Origin: VGOB01 sp034435315
GTDB lineage: Bacteria > Chloroflexota > Anaerolineae > UBA4142
Assembly (NCBI GenBank): GCA_034435315.1
Contig: DAOTYB010000061.1
Coordinates: 1 to 13,035, forward strand
Length of the DNA stretch: 13,035 nt
Reading direction: 5' to 3'
The position numbers and the translations under genes were made by a program. Every line of letters begins with the position of its first letter. The stretch's first letter is position 1. Below the pieces are notes generated by a model. It was not told the DNA's origin, ran no database searches, and saw only the letters and a list, made by a program, of their open reading frames with translations. Below, one piece after another: positions 1 to 7,008 of this stretch.

Positions 1-211
1 TCCCCACGCCGCTCTGCGGCGTGGGGAGGGGGAATCAAAAGCGGGGGAGTGGGTGGGCGGCTTCGCCGCCCGCCACCACCCCGTCATCCCCCTGCTCTCC
101 CCGCGTCGCGGGGAGAGCAGGGGGCAGGGGGATGAGAGGGGATGGCTCAAGAGCACGGCCGCGAAATTTATGGCTCAAGCGGATTTGCCCCAAAACTGAA
201 ATGCTCCCCTT
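1..211 (+). repeat. Composite palindromic intergenic repeat, copy A1 (head truncated by the window edge)
   Basis: Three GC-rich hairpins lie in a row. One has 11-bp arms CCCCACGCCGC/GCGGCGTGGGG around TCT (about 2-26). One has 7-bp arms GGGCGGC/GCCGCCC around TTC (about 56-72). One has 13-bp or longer arms CTGCTCTCCCCGC/GCGGGGAGAGCAG around GTC (about 92-120). A unique tail (about 130-211) follows, with ATGGCTCAAG occurring twice. The whole block recurs inverted at 8129-8345, and the palindromic core recurs with another tail at 10175-10332. It fills the space before the thioesterase gene, and I see no convincing promoter or coding sequence in it. No protein gene for its mobility is present. 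It resembles a REP/MITE-type non-autonomous repeat, but the family name is not known to me. Confidence 0.85.
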
Positions 212-242
212 TCGCGTCTTTTCGCGCTAACGAGGAGTGACA

Positions 243-710
243 ATGCCCAAAGCATTCCAGGATTACTACCCCGACGAATTGAGTTACTGCTATGGCTGCG
301 GACGTTTGAACGAACACGGACACCAGATCAAGACGTACTGGGACGGCGACGAATCGGTGACGGTTTTCACACCCCAGCCGTACCACATCGCGATTCCTGG
401 TTACGTCTATGGCGGACTCATTGCCTCGTTGATTGATTGTCACGGCACCGGTACTGCCGCCGCGGCAATGTATCGCGCCGAGAATCGCGCGATGGACACT
501 TTGCCGGCGTATCGTTTTGTGACCGCCTCGCTTCACGTTGACTATCTCAAACCCACACCGCTCGGCGTGCCGCTGGAAGTGCGCGGCGTGGTCAAAGAAA
601 TCAAAGGACGCAAAGTGGTCGTGAGCGCAACACTTTCGGCGAACGGCGTCGTGTGTGCGCGCGGCGAAGTGGTCGCTGTGCAGATGCCGGAACATCTGAT
701 ACCGCGATGA
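243..710 (+). CDS. PaaI-like hotdog-fold thioesterase
   Basis: Predicted acyl-CoA thioesterase of the PaaI/4HBT hotdog superfamily, 155 residues, a usual length for a single hotdog domain. The N-terminal CYGCG (16-20) followed by NEHGHQIK matches the Cys-x-x-Cys-Gly opening seen in many members of this group. YGGLIASLIDCHGTG (56-70) is the central helix motif, with Asp65 at the position of the usual catalytic acid. The C-terminal strands (LHVDYLKPTPLG, KGRKVVVSATL) fit the fold. The ATG at 243 is chosen because GAGGAG at 232-237 sits 5 nt upstream; a GTG at 237 lies inside that ribosome-binding site. Its stop overlaps the next start (ATGA), so it is translationally coupled to the acid-sugar kinase. 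Its acyl substrate, and why it sits with sugar-acid genes, cannot be read from the sequence. Confidence 0.82.
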   Translation: MPKAFQDYYPDELSYCYGCGRLNEHGHQIKTYWDGDESVTVFTPQPYHIAIPGYVYGGLIASLIDCHGTGTAAAAMYRAENRAMDTLPAYRFVTASLHVDYLKPTPLGVPLEVRGVVKEIKGRKVVVSATLSANGVVCARGEVVAVQMPEHLIPR

Positions 711-1903
711 CCCAACTCGCCATCCTTGCCGATGACTTGACCGGCGCGGCGGATACCGGCGTGGCGTTCGCGACGCGCGCGGTCACGCTGATTACTTTCA
801 CGCCCCACGCGCCGCCTGCCGATGTGCTCGTTCTCTCAACCGAAAGCCGTCATCTGCCGCGCGATCAAGCCGTCGCCCGCGTGCGCGCGGCAACAGCCCC
901 CGTGATGCACGCGACGTGGATTTACAAGAAAATAGATTCCACGCTGCGCGGCGATCCCGCCGGCGAACTCGCCGCGCTGATGGATGCGCTTGGCGAGACG
1001 CGCGCGCTGATTGCCCCGGCGTTCCCCGCGCAGCGACGCATCACGCGCGATGCGCGTCAATACGTGGACGGCGTCCCACTCGAACAATCGCCCTTTGCAC
1101 GCGAGATCACCACGTCCGACGTGCGCGCACTGTTCGCGTCGGTCGCGCCAACCACATCGCTTGCGCTCGATGTGGTGCGCGCTGACATCACGGCAATTCA
1201 CGCGCGCCTGCAAGACGCGCAACTGGTAATCGCCGATGCGGAAACGGACGCCGATCTGGCGCGGCTGGCGCAAGCCGCACTCGCGGCGCGCGTCCGCGTG
1301 TGGTGCGGTTCGGCGGGACTCGCGCGCGCACTCGCACAACATCTCACGCTAGAGTCCAGTGTGCCGGCGCCGCACGTCCCCCCCGCCCCGCGCGGCATCA
1401 CCCTCGCGGTCATCGGTAGCCAGCACACACGCTCGCGCGCGCAGGTCGAGTGGGCGCGCGCCCGCGGGATTGCTGTCGTCCAGCCGGACACGCGCATCTT
1501 GAACGCGCCGGATTCGAACGGCTTCGACGCGCTGGCTTTGGATCGTGATACGATTCTGACGACCTGCGGTCTAGACCACCTGCCCATCGAAGGAGAGATC
1601 ATCGCAGCGCGCTTGGCGCGCCTCGTGCGCCGCATCGTCACGCGCGGCGGCATCGGCAAATTGGTGTTGAGCGGTGGCGACATCGCCGCAGCCGTATGTC
1701 GCGCGCTGGAAGCCGACGCGCTGTGGTTGCACGGCGAAGTGGAACCCGGCGTGCCACACGGCATCCTGCTCGGTGGACTCGGCGCGGGGATACGCGTGGT
1801 GACCAAAGCCGGCGGTTTTGGCGATGACGAGACGGTGTGGAGAATGACGAATGACGAAGGACGAAGGACGAAGGACGAACGACGAAGGACGGACGACGAA
1901 TGA
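707..1903 (+). CDS. DUF1537-family four-carbon acid sugar kinase (D-threonate/D-erythronate kinase type)
   Basis: ATP-dependent kinase that phosphorylates four-carbon sugar acids at O4, 398 residues. The N-terminal substrate domain starts with LAILADDLTGAADTG (4-18) and holds YKKIDSTLRGD (73-83) and PAFPAQRRITRDARQYVDGV (104-123). GSAGLARAL is at 201-209. The C-terminal nucleotide domain has LVLSGGDIAAAV (319-330) and ends with the conserved VTKAGGFGDDE (365-375). The ATG at 707 overlaps the thioesterase stop. In-frame upstream codons to 653 lie inside the thioesterase and are rejected. About 17-19 C-terminal residues (from about 380) are encoded by a 7-bp tandem repeat and are not part of the family fold, so the native stop has apparently been displaced. 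With PdxA2 next to it the substrate is likely D-threonate or D-erythronate (known for this gene pair); the exact sugar and stereochemistry are inference. Confidence 0.9.
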   Translation: MTQLAILADDLTGAADTGVAFATRAVTLITFTPHAPPADVLVLSTESRHLPRDQAVARVRAATAPVMHATWIYKKIDSTLRGDPAGELAALMDALGETRALIAPAFPAQRRITRDARQYVDGVPLEQSPFAREITTSDVRALFASVAPTTSLALDVVRADITAIHARLQDAQLVIADAETDADLARLAQAALAARVRVWCGSAGLARALAQHLTLESSVPAPHVPPAPRGITLAVIGSQHTRSRAQVEWARARGIAVVQPDTRILNAPDSNGFDALALDRDTILTTCGLDHLPIEGEIIAARLARLVRRIVTRGGIGKLVLSGGDIAAAVCRALEADALWLHGEVEPGVPHGILLGGLGAGIRVVTKAGGFGDDETVWRMTNDEGRRTKDERRRTDDE

Positions 1904-1962
1904 CGGACGACGGACGACGAACGACGAAGGACAGACGACGAACGACGAACGACGAAGGACGA
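1844..1962 (+). repeat. Degenerate 7-bp tandem repeat, 17 units of A[C/G/T]GACGA
   Basis: Seventeen consecutive heptamers can be read without a gap. Units are AGGACGA, ACGACGA and ATGACGA, with a few ending in GG or AG. The array begins inside the kinase frame and encodes the heptapeptide-like tail DEGRRTK/DERRRTD. The kinase stop TGA (1901-1903) is formed within unit 9, and the array continues into the intergenic space. A shorter array of the same family lies in the next intergenic gap, in the same orientation. Confidence 0.95.
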
Positions 1963-1970
1963 AACGATCC

Positions 1971-2018
1971 AACTATGCAACTATCCAACTATGCAACTAT
2001 CCAACAATCGGCAATTGG
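1971..2018 (+). repeat. 8-bp tandem repeat AACTAT[G/C]C (x4) plus CAATCGGCAATTG block
   Basis: Four octamers alternate as AACTATGC and AACTATCC (1971-2002). They are followed by AACAATCGGCAATTGG. The CAATCGGCAATTG piece recurs before ilvD (about 3130-3143). This block ends just before the ribosome-binding site of the PdxA gene. No promoter or terminator is evident in it. Confidence 0.85.
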
Positions 2019-2030
2019 CAGAGGTGAATG

Positions 2031-3020
2031 ATGTCACAGCCATTGCCCTTGCTCGCTATCACGATGGGTGATCCGGCAGGCGTAGGGCCTGAGGTTATCG
2101 TCAAAGCGTTGGAACACGACGCAGTGTGGCGCGCGTGCCGCCCCGTGGTGATTGGCGACGCGCAGTGGATGAGTCAAGCCGCCCAGATCGTCGGCACCAC
2201 GCGCGCGGTGCAACGCGTCGTCAACGTCGCGGAGGCAGGGACGCGCGCGGCAATCCAAGTGTTGGATCTGGCGAACGTCCCCGCGTCCTTGGTGCGCGGC
2301 CGCGTGAGTGCGGAAGGTGGGCGCGCGGCGTACGAATACATCGAGCAAGCGGTACGGCTGGCGCTGGATCGGCAGGTGGAGGCGATTGTCACCGCGCCGC
2401 TCAACAAGGAAGCGCTCCACGCGGCAGGCAAACAGTACGCCGGGCACACCGAAATTCTGGCAGACCTGTGCGGCGTCAAAGGCACGGTGATGCTCCTCAC
2501 GTGCGAACGTCTGCGCGTCAGTCACGTCAGTACGCACGTTTCACTGCGCGAGGCACTGGCGCGCCTCACCAGCGAGCGCGTGATGCGCGTCATCCAACTC
2601 ACGCACGATGCGCTGGTGCGGATGGGAATTGTCGCGCCGCGCCTCGCGGTTGCCGGGCTGAATCCGCACGCCGGCGAAGGGGGCTTGTTCGGCGATGAGG
2701 AGGAAAAAATCATCGCGCCCGCTGTTCGCACCGCGCAACATGCCGGTCTCAACGTCGCCGGTCCGTTCCCTCCCGATACGATCTTCTGGCGTGCAGTGCA
2801 AGGCGAGTTCGATGCTGTCGTGGCGATGTATCACGATCAAGGGCATATCCCGATGAAACTGCTCGGCTTTTTCGATGGCGTGAATGTGACCCTCGGTTTG
2901 CCGATCATCCGCACGTCGGTAGATCACGGCACCGCGTTCGACATTGCCGGCACGGGCTGCGCCGACGAACGGAGTATGGTCGCGGCGTTGTTGCTCGCGG
3001 CAAAGATGGCACGGTCGTGA
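2031..3020 (+). CDS. pdxA: PdxA-family dehydrogenase, probably PdxA2 (D-threonate/D-erythronate 4-phosphate dehydrogenase)
   Basis: NAD- and metal-dependent beta-hydroxyacid dehydrogenase/decarboxylase, 329 residues, full family length. It opens with ITMGDPAGVGPEV (10-22). VTAPLNKEALHAAG (120-133) and GHTE (138-141) are substrate-site segments. The three metal-binding histidines known from E. coli PdxA correspond to His169 (STHVSLRE), His213 (NPHAGEGG) and His268 (MYHDQGH). GLPIIRTSVDHGTAFDIAGTG (289-309) is the conserved C-terminal block. Two ATGs are adjacent (2028 and 2031); AGAGG at 2020-2024 gives a 6-nt gap to 2031 but only 3 nt to 2028, so 2031 is preferred. Classical PdxA acts in vitamin B6 synthesis. 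The DUF1537 kinase just upstream favours the PdxA2 role, which gives dihydroxyacetone phosphate from the 4-phosphorylated acid. No other B6 gene is visible here. Confidence 0.9.
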   Translation: MSQPLPLLAITMGDPAGVGPEVIVKALEHDAVWRACRPVVIGDAQWMSQAAQIVGTTRAVQRVVNVAEAGTRAAIQVLDLANVPASLVRGRVSAEGGRAAYEYIEQAVRLALDRQVEAIVTAPLNKEALHAAGKQYAGHTEILADLCGVKGTVMLLTCERLRVSHVSTHVSLREALARLTSERVMRVIQLTHDALVRMGIVAPRLAVAGLNPHAGEGGLFGDEEEKIIAPAVRTAQHAGLNVAGPFPPDTIFWRAVQGEFDAVVAMYHDQGHIPMKLLGFFDGVNVTLGLPIIRTSVDHGTAFDIAGTGCADERSMVAALLLAAKMARS

Positions 3021-3021
3021 G

Positions 3022-3143
3022 AGGACGAAGGACGAACGACGAACGACAAAGGACGAACGACGAAGGACGGAGGATTTTCGATTTGCGATTTGAGGGAATG
3101 AGCGATTGGCAATCGAAAATCGGCAATCGGCAATCGGCAATTG
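3022..3143 (+). repeat. Second heptamer array (7 units) and CGGCAAT repeats in the pdxA-ilvD gap
   Basis: Seven units of the A[C/G]GACGA heptamer (3022-3070) start one base after the pdxA stop codon. A spacer follows in which ATTTTCGAT (3074-3082) is inverted as ATCGAAAAT (3112-3120). Next come three GGCAATC-type heptamers (3122-3142). Both the heptamer family and the CAATCGGCAATTG piece also occur in the preceding gap (1844-2018). The array is non-coding here. It leaves only about 20 bp before the ilvD start, where the ribosome-binding site lies. Confidence 0.9.
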
Positions 3144-3164
3144 AAAATAGGCAAGGGAGGATAA

Positions 3165-4856
3165 ATGACCAGCGAACAACTCACTCAACGCTCTGCAACG
3201 ATCAAAGTCGGCTTTGAACGCGCGCCGCATCGCAGTTTGTTGCGCGCGACCGGCGTCATTCAAAGCGAGGACGACTGGCACAAGCCGTTCATCGCGATTG
3301 CCAACTCGTACACGGACATCATTCCCGGTCACGTGCATCTGAACGAGTTGGGTGAAATCGTCCGTCAGGCGATTCGCGATGCGGGCGGCGTGCCGTTTAT
3401 GTTCCACACGATTGGCGTGGACGATGGCATCGCGATGGGGCACGTTGGGATGAAATACAGTTTGCCGAGTCGCGAACTCATCGCGGACAGCGTCGAGACG
3501 ATGCTCAACGCGCACTGGTTCGATGGCGTGGTGTGCGTGATGAACTGCGACAAGATCATTCCGGGAATGTTGATGGCGGCGGTGCGCGTCAACATCCCCA
3601 CAATTTTTCTCAGCGGCGGACCGATGCAAGCCGGCAAACTACCCGATGGACGTACCGTTGATGTTTCCAACGTCTTTGAGGGTGTGGGTGCGTACCAAGC
3701 CGGACGTATCACACAGGAAGAACTTGAGCAACTCGAACGTCTGGGATGTCCGAGTTGTGGCTCGTGCGCGGGAATGTTCACTGCCAACTCGATGAACTGC
3801 CTCACCGAAGCGCTGGGGATGTCGCTGCCCGGCAACGGCACGATTCTTGCCACCGATCCGCGCCGGCGCGAACTGGCGCGCGCTGCCGGCGCGCGCATCG
3901 TCGAGTTGGTGCGCCACAACATTCGCCCGCGCGACATCGTAACCGCCCAAGCGATTGACAACGCGTTCGCACTCGATATGGCGATGGGCGGCTCGACGAA
4001 CACCGTACTCCACACGATTGCGATTGCGTACGAAGCCGGCGTGGACTATCCGCTCGCGCGTCTGAACGAGGTCGCCGCGCGCGTGCCGAACATTTGCAAA
4101 GTGTCGCCGTCGTCGAGTTATCATCTGGAGGATGTGGATCGCGCCGGCGGTGTGTCCGCGATTTTGTGGGAGTTGTTCAAGCGTCCCGGCATTTTGCATC
4201 GCGACGCGCTCACCGTGACCGGCAAGACGTTGTACGAAAATGTGCAGGGCGCGGAGAGCCGCGACAAAGAGTGCATCCGTCCGCTCGACAATGCGTACAG
4301 CGAACGCGGCGGCTTGGCGATTCTGTTCGGCAATCTCGCGCCCGAAGGCGCGGTCGTCAAAACCGCCGGCGTGCTGCCCGAAATGCTCAAGCATCGCGGT
4401 CCGGCGATTGTGTTCGACTCGCACGATGAAGCGAACGCGGGGATTCTCGCCGGCAGGGTCAAGCCCGGCAATGTCGTCGTCATCCGTTACGAGGGACCCA
4501 AAGGTGGACCGGGAATGCAAGAGATGCTCGCACCGACGTCAAACATTATGGGAATGGGTCTGGGGAGTTCGGTCGCGCTGGTCACGGATGGACGATTCAG
4601 TGGCGCGACGCGCGGCGCGTCCATCGGGCACGTTTCGCCCGAAGCGGCGGCGGGTGGTCCCATCGCGCTGGTGCGCGACGGCGACATTATCTCGATTGAC
4701 ATTCCGGCGCGACGCCTGGACGTGGAGTTGTCTAACGAAGAATTGCAGCGTCGTCGCGCCGAGTGGAAGCCGCTGCAGCGTCCGTTGCGTGGCTGGCTCA
4801 AACGCTACGCGCAGATGGTCACCTCGGGAAGTCAGGGCGCGGTGTTGCGCGTGTGA
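3165..4856 (+). CDS. ilvD: Dihydroxy-acid dehydratase (IlvD), Bacillus-type short form
   Basis: Dehydrates 2,3-dihydroxy-isovalerate and 2,3-dihydroxy-3-methylvalerate to the 2-oxo acids of valine and isoleucine synthesis; a cytoplasmic Fe-S enzyme of 563 residues. Recognisable blocks are APHRSLLRATG (20-30), PGHVHL (54-59), DDGIAMGH (86-93), NCDKIIPGML (127-136), GCPSCGSCAGMFTANSMNCL (194-213) and, in the C-terminal part, RYEGPKGGPGMQEMLAPTS and VTDGRFSGATRG. Cluster ligands Cys128 and Cys201 are present. The position equivalent to the third cysteine of 2Fe-2S members is Gly55, as I recall for E. coli and B. subtilis enzymes. The ATG at 3165 has AAGGGAGG ending 4 nt upstream. It is last in the probable operon and is followed by a strong hairpin. 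Related sugar-acid dehydratases exist in this family; the sequence looks like true IlvD, but the operon context leaves a sugar-acid role possible. Confidence 0.93.
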   Translation: MTSEQLTQRSATIKVGFERAPHRSLLRATGVIQSEDDWHKPFIAIANSYTDIIPGHVHLNELGEIVRQAIRDAGGVPFMFHTIGVDDGIAMGHVGMKYSLPSRELIADSVETMLNAHWFDGVVCVMNCDKIIPGMLMAAVRVNIPTIFLSGGPMQAGKLPDGRTVDVSNVFEGVGAYQAGRITQEELEQLERLGCPSCGSCAGMFTANSMNCLTEALGMSLPGNGTILATDPRRRELARAAGARIVELVRHNIRPRDIVTAQAIDNAFALDMAMGGSTNTVLHTIAIAYEAGVDYPLARLNEVAARVPNICKVSPSSSYHLEDVDRAGGVSAILWELFKRPGILHRDALTVTGKTLYENVQGAESRDKECIRPLDNAYSERGGLAILFGNLAPEGAVVKTAGVLPEMLKHRGPAIVFDSHDEANAGILAGRVKPGNVVVIRYEGPKGGPGMQEMLAPTSNIMGMGLGSSVALVTDGRFSGATRGASIGHVSPEAAAGGPIALVRDGDIISIDIPARRLDVELSNEELQRRRAEWKPLQRPLRGWLKRYAQMVTSGSQGAVLRV

Positions 4857-4859
4857 ACA

Positions 4860-4888
4860 AGTAGCACAGGATTCAATCCTGTGCTACT
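4860..4888. terminator. Perfect 14-bp inverted repeat, bidirectional terminator candidate
   Basis: AGTAGCACAGGATT is followed by a single C and its exact reverse complement AATCCTGTGCTACT, then TT. It lies 3 bp after the ilvD stop, between convergent genes. The stop codon of the minus-strand PBP gene (4884-4886) is inside the right arm. The T-tract is short (TTT on the plus side, TGTT on the minus side), so termination strength is uncertain, but position and symmetry support a shared terminator. Confidence 0.75.
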
Positions 4889-6989
4889 TTAATGCAAAGT
4901 ACCCTTCGACGATTTCGCGCACAATCGGCGCGGCGGTGGTGGACCCTTCGCTGCCGTGTTCCGCAATCACCACGACCGCGATTCTGGGATTATCGGCAGG
5001 CGCGTACGCGGCAAACCACGAGTGCGGTTCGCTGCCCTTGAGCACCTCCGCGGTGCCCGTTTTGCCGGCGACGGACACTTTGGCGCCGCGAAACGCGGTG
5101 TACGCTGTGCCGTCCTTGTCCGTCGTGACGCGCGCGAGCGCCTGGCGCAGCGCCGCCAGCGTCGTTGCCGAGACCGGCAGTTTGCCGCGCGTTTCGACGG
5201 GAAACACCTTCTCCGTACCATCGGCAAGCGAGGCGACGCGCGTGACAAGGCGCGGACGATACAACGTGCCACCGTTCGCGATCGCCGCCATCAGATCCAC
5301 GATTTGCAGCGGCGTCGTCAACAAATCACCCTGACCGATGACCACGTTCACCGCATCGCCAGCGCGCCACGGATCCTTGCTCGGGTCAGGCACTTTGCCG
5401 GGCGATTCGGCAAGTTCGATACCGGTCGCTTGCCCCAGACCGAACGCGCGCGCAAAATTCAGCAGCAGGTTTGGATCGGTTTGGTAGAGTTTATAACCCA
5501 CCTGATAGAACGTCACATTGCACGATTGCACCAGCGCGTTGGACAGCGAAATCGTGCCGTGACCTTTGCCGGTGACAGGATAAATCCAGCACACCTTGCG
5601 ATAGTTTTGCCCCAGACCGTCCCAATAGCCCGGACAGTTGAACGTCGAGTTGGGCGTGTACAAACCTTTTTCGATTGCCGCAGCAAACGCCACGACCTTG
5701 AACACCGAGCCGGGCGGAAACGCGCCCTGCGTCACGCGATTGACGAGCGGTGCGCCGGGATCGTTGATGAGCGCGCGAAATTCGGCGGGCGTCATTCGTT
5801 GCGAGAGACGATTCGGATCCCACGTGGGGGCGCTTGCCATTGCGAGAATGTTGCCGTTCGTAATGTCCATCACTACCGCCGCGCCCAGACGCGTGCGCGC
5901 GCTCAACGCTTTTTCGACGATCGCTTGCAAATCAATGTCGAGTGTGGTGTAAACGTTTTGACTCTGCTTGACCGGGATACTCGCCAGCGTCGCGGTGATG
6001 GCGCCGCTGGGTGAAAGCACGACGAGTTTGCCGCCGCGTTGCCCCGCCAGATAGGGCTCACCCCACGCTTCCAACCCCGTTTTGCCGATGAGGTCGCCCT
6101 CGCGATAACCTTTCACTTGCAAGCGCGCCAGTTCATCCGCGTCAATTTGTCCGACGTACCCAATCGCGTGCGCGGCGAGGGTGCCGCGCGGATACGTGCG
6201 AATGTCTTGCGTCTTGTCAATGTAAATGCCCGGCTGATTCAACGCGCTCAGGTTCGCGCGCACTTGCTCTTGCGTCAACGTGCCAATCGGCGTGCGCCAA
6301 TCGCCGGGCGAGTTGCTGTACATCGCTTTGATCGCGCTCGCCGATTTGTTAAATAGACGCGCGAGCGTTGTCAGCACCGCGTTTTCGTTCTTCATCTGCG
6401 CGGGCACCACTTCGACGACGATGAGCGTTTGCGGTTGCGTGAACGCTCTGCCCTTGCGATCGAAAATATCGGCGCGCGCAGAAGCAAGCGGCTGATAGCG
6501 CACACTGCCACCACTCGCGAGATGCGGCAGGATCAGCCCCGGATTCCACAGCACGCCCCACTTGCCTTGCTCGCGGCGCAAGAGCATCGTGTACTCGTAC
6601 TGCAACGTACCGAACAGATGCGTTTCCAGAGTCGCGGTGTATTTCGCTTCGGCTTCGTTCCCCTCTTCGCGCGTGGACTGTAACGTGGCGCGCACCGACT
6701 TGAGCGTCATTTCCGTCGCGATACCTTTGTAGCGCGCGACGAATTGCTCCGCGCTCGTCGTTTCCTGACGACTGGGCGCGAGCAGGGTGTACATCGCCGC
6801 GTAATCGGTTTGCTGCCACGCCTGCAAAAACGCGCGCGCGGTATCCTCAGCAAAGGTGACTGGCGTGGGTGTAACAGCGGGGGTTGGAGTACGCGATACC
6901 TCGTTAAAGGCAGAGCAATTGACACCGATGACGATGAGGACGACGACGAATGTCTTGCGAACGAACGCGGGGGGAAACCGGCTAAGCAT
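4884..6989 (-). CDS. Class B penicillin-binding protein with MecA-like N-terminal domain (peptidoglycan DD-transpeptidase)
   Basis: Cross-links peptidoglycan on the outer face of the membrane; 701 residues. Residues 11-25 form a hydrophobic segment ending in IGVNC, which is either a membrane anchor or a poor lipobox (Asn before Cys). A Thr/Pro linker (TPTPAVTPTP) follows. Residues about 48-158 match the NTF2-like MecA N-terminal domain (ARAFLQAWQQTDYAAMY to WGVLWNPGLILPHL). The dimerisation domain runs from about 165 (ARADIFDRKGRAF, RTYPRGTLAAHAIGYVG, GKTGLEAWGEPYLAG). The transpeptidase has all three motifs: SVFK (Ser428 nucleophile, Lys431), SCN (489-491) and KTGT (643-646). The ATG at 6989 has AAGGTG 7 nt upstream and a good promoter at 7009-7037. 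It is a PBP2/PbpA-like enzyme by architecture. Whether it has low beta-lactam affinity, like MecA itself, cannot be judged. Confidence 0.93.
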   Translation of the reverse strand: MLSRFPPAFVRKTFVVVLIVIGVNCSAFNEVSRTPTPAVTPTPVTFAEDTARAFLQAWQQTDYAAMYTLLAPSRQETTSAEQFVARYKGIATEMTLKSVRATLQSTREEGNEAEAKYTATLETHLFGTLQYEYTMLLRREQGKWGVLWNPGLILPHLASGGSVRYQPLASARADIFDRKGRAFTQPQTLIVVEVVPAQMKNENAVLTTLARLFNKSASAIKAMYSNSPGDWRTPIGTLTQEQVRANLSALNQPGIYIDKTQDIRTYPRGTLAAHAIGYVGQIDADELARLQVKGYREGDLIGKTGLEAWGEPYLAGQRGGKLVVLSPSGAITATLASIPVKQSQNVYTTLDIDLQAIVEKALSARTRLGAAVVMDITNGNILAMASAPTWDPNRLSQRMTPAEFRALINDPGAPLVNRVTQGAFPPGSVFKVVAFAAAIEKGLYTPNSTFNCPGYWDGLGQNYRKVCWIYPVTGKGHGTISLSNALVQSCNVTFYQVGYKLYQTDPNLLLNFARAFGLGQATGIELAESPGKVPDPSKDPWRAGDAVNVVIGQGDLLTTPLQIVDLMAAIANGGTLYRPRLVTRVASLADGTEKVFPVETRGKLPVSATTLAALRQALARVTTDKDGTAYTAFRGAKVSVAGKTGTAEVLKGSEPHSWFAAYAPADNPRIAVVVIAEHGSEGSTTAAPIVREIVEGYFALK

Positions 6990-7008
6990 TGGTCATCACC
7001 TTACGTCC

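Noticed and set aside
1844..1962. CRISPR array
   Set aside because: Units are contiguous 7-bp repeats without unique spacers.
1198..1980. 260-residue minus-strand open frame rich in Ser/Arg/Val
   Set aside because: Its start region is the heptamer array read backwards and the rest is antisense to the kinase.
2541..3629. 362-residue minus-strand open frame across pdxA and ilvD
   Set aside because: It is antisense to two clear family members, passes through the heptamer repeat and shows no motif; such frames are common in GC-rich DNA.
4240..5334. 364-residue plus-strand open frame spanning the ilvD end and the terminator
   Set aside because: Out-of-frame shadow of ilvD running into antisense PBP sequence; Arg/Ser-rich with no domain.
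4956..6014. 352-residue plus-strand open frame opposite the PBP gene
   Set aside because: Arg/His-rich shadow of the PBP transpeptidase region with no recognisable domain or ribosome-binding site.
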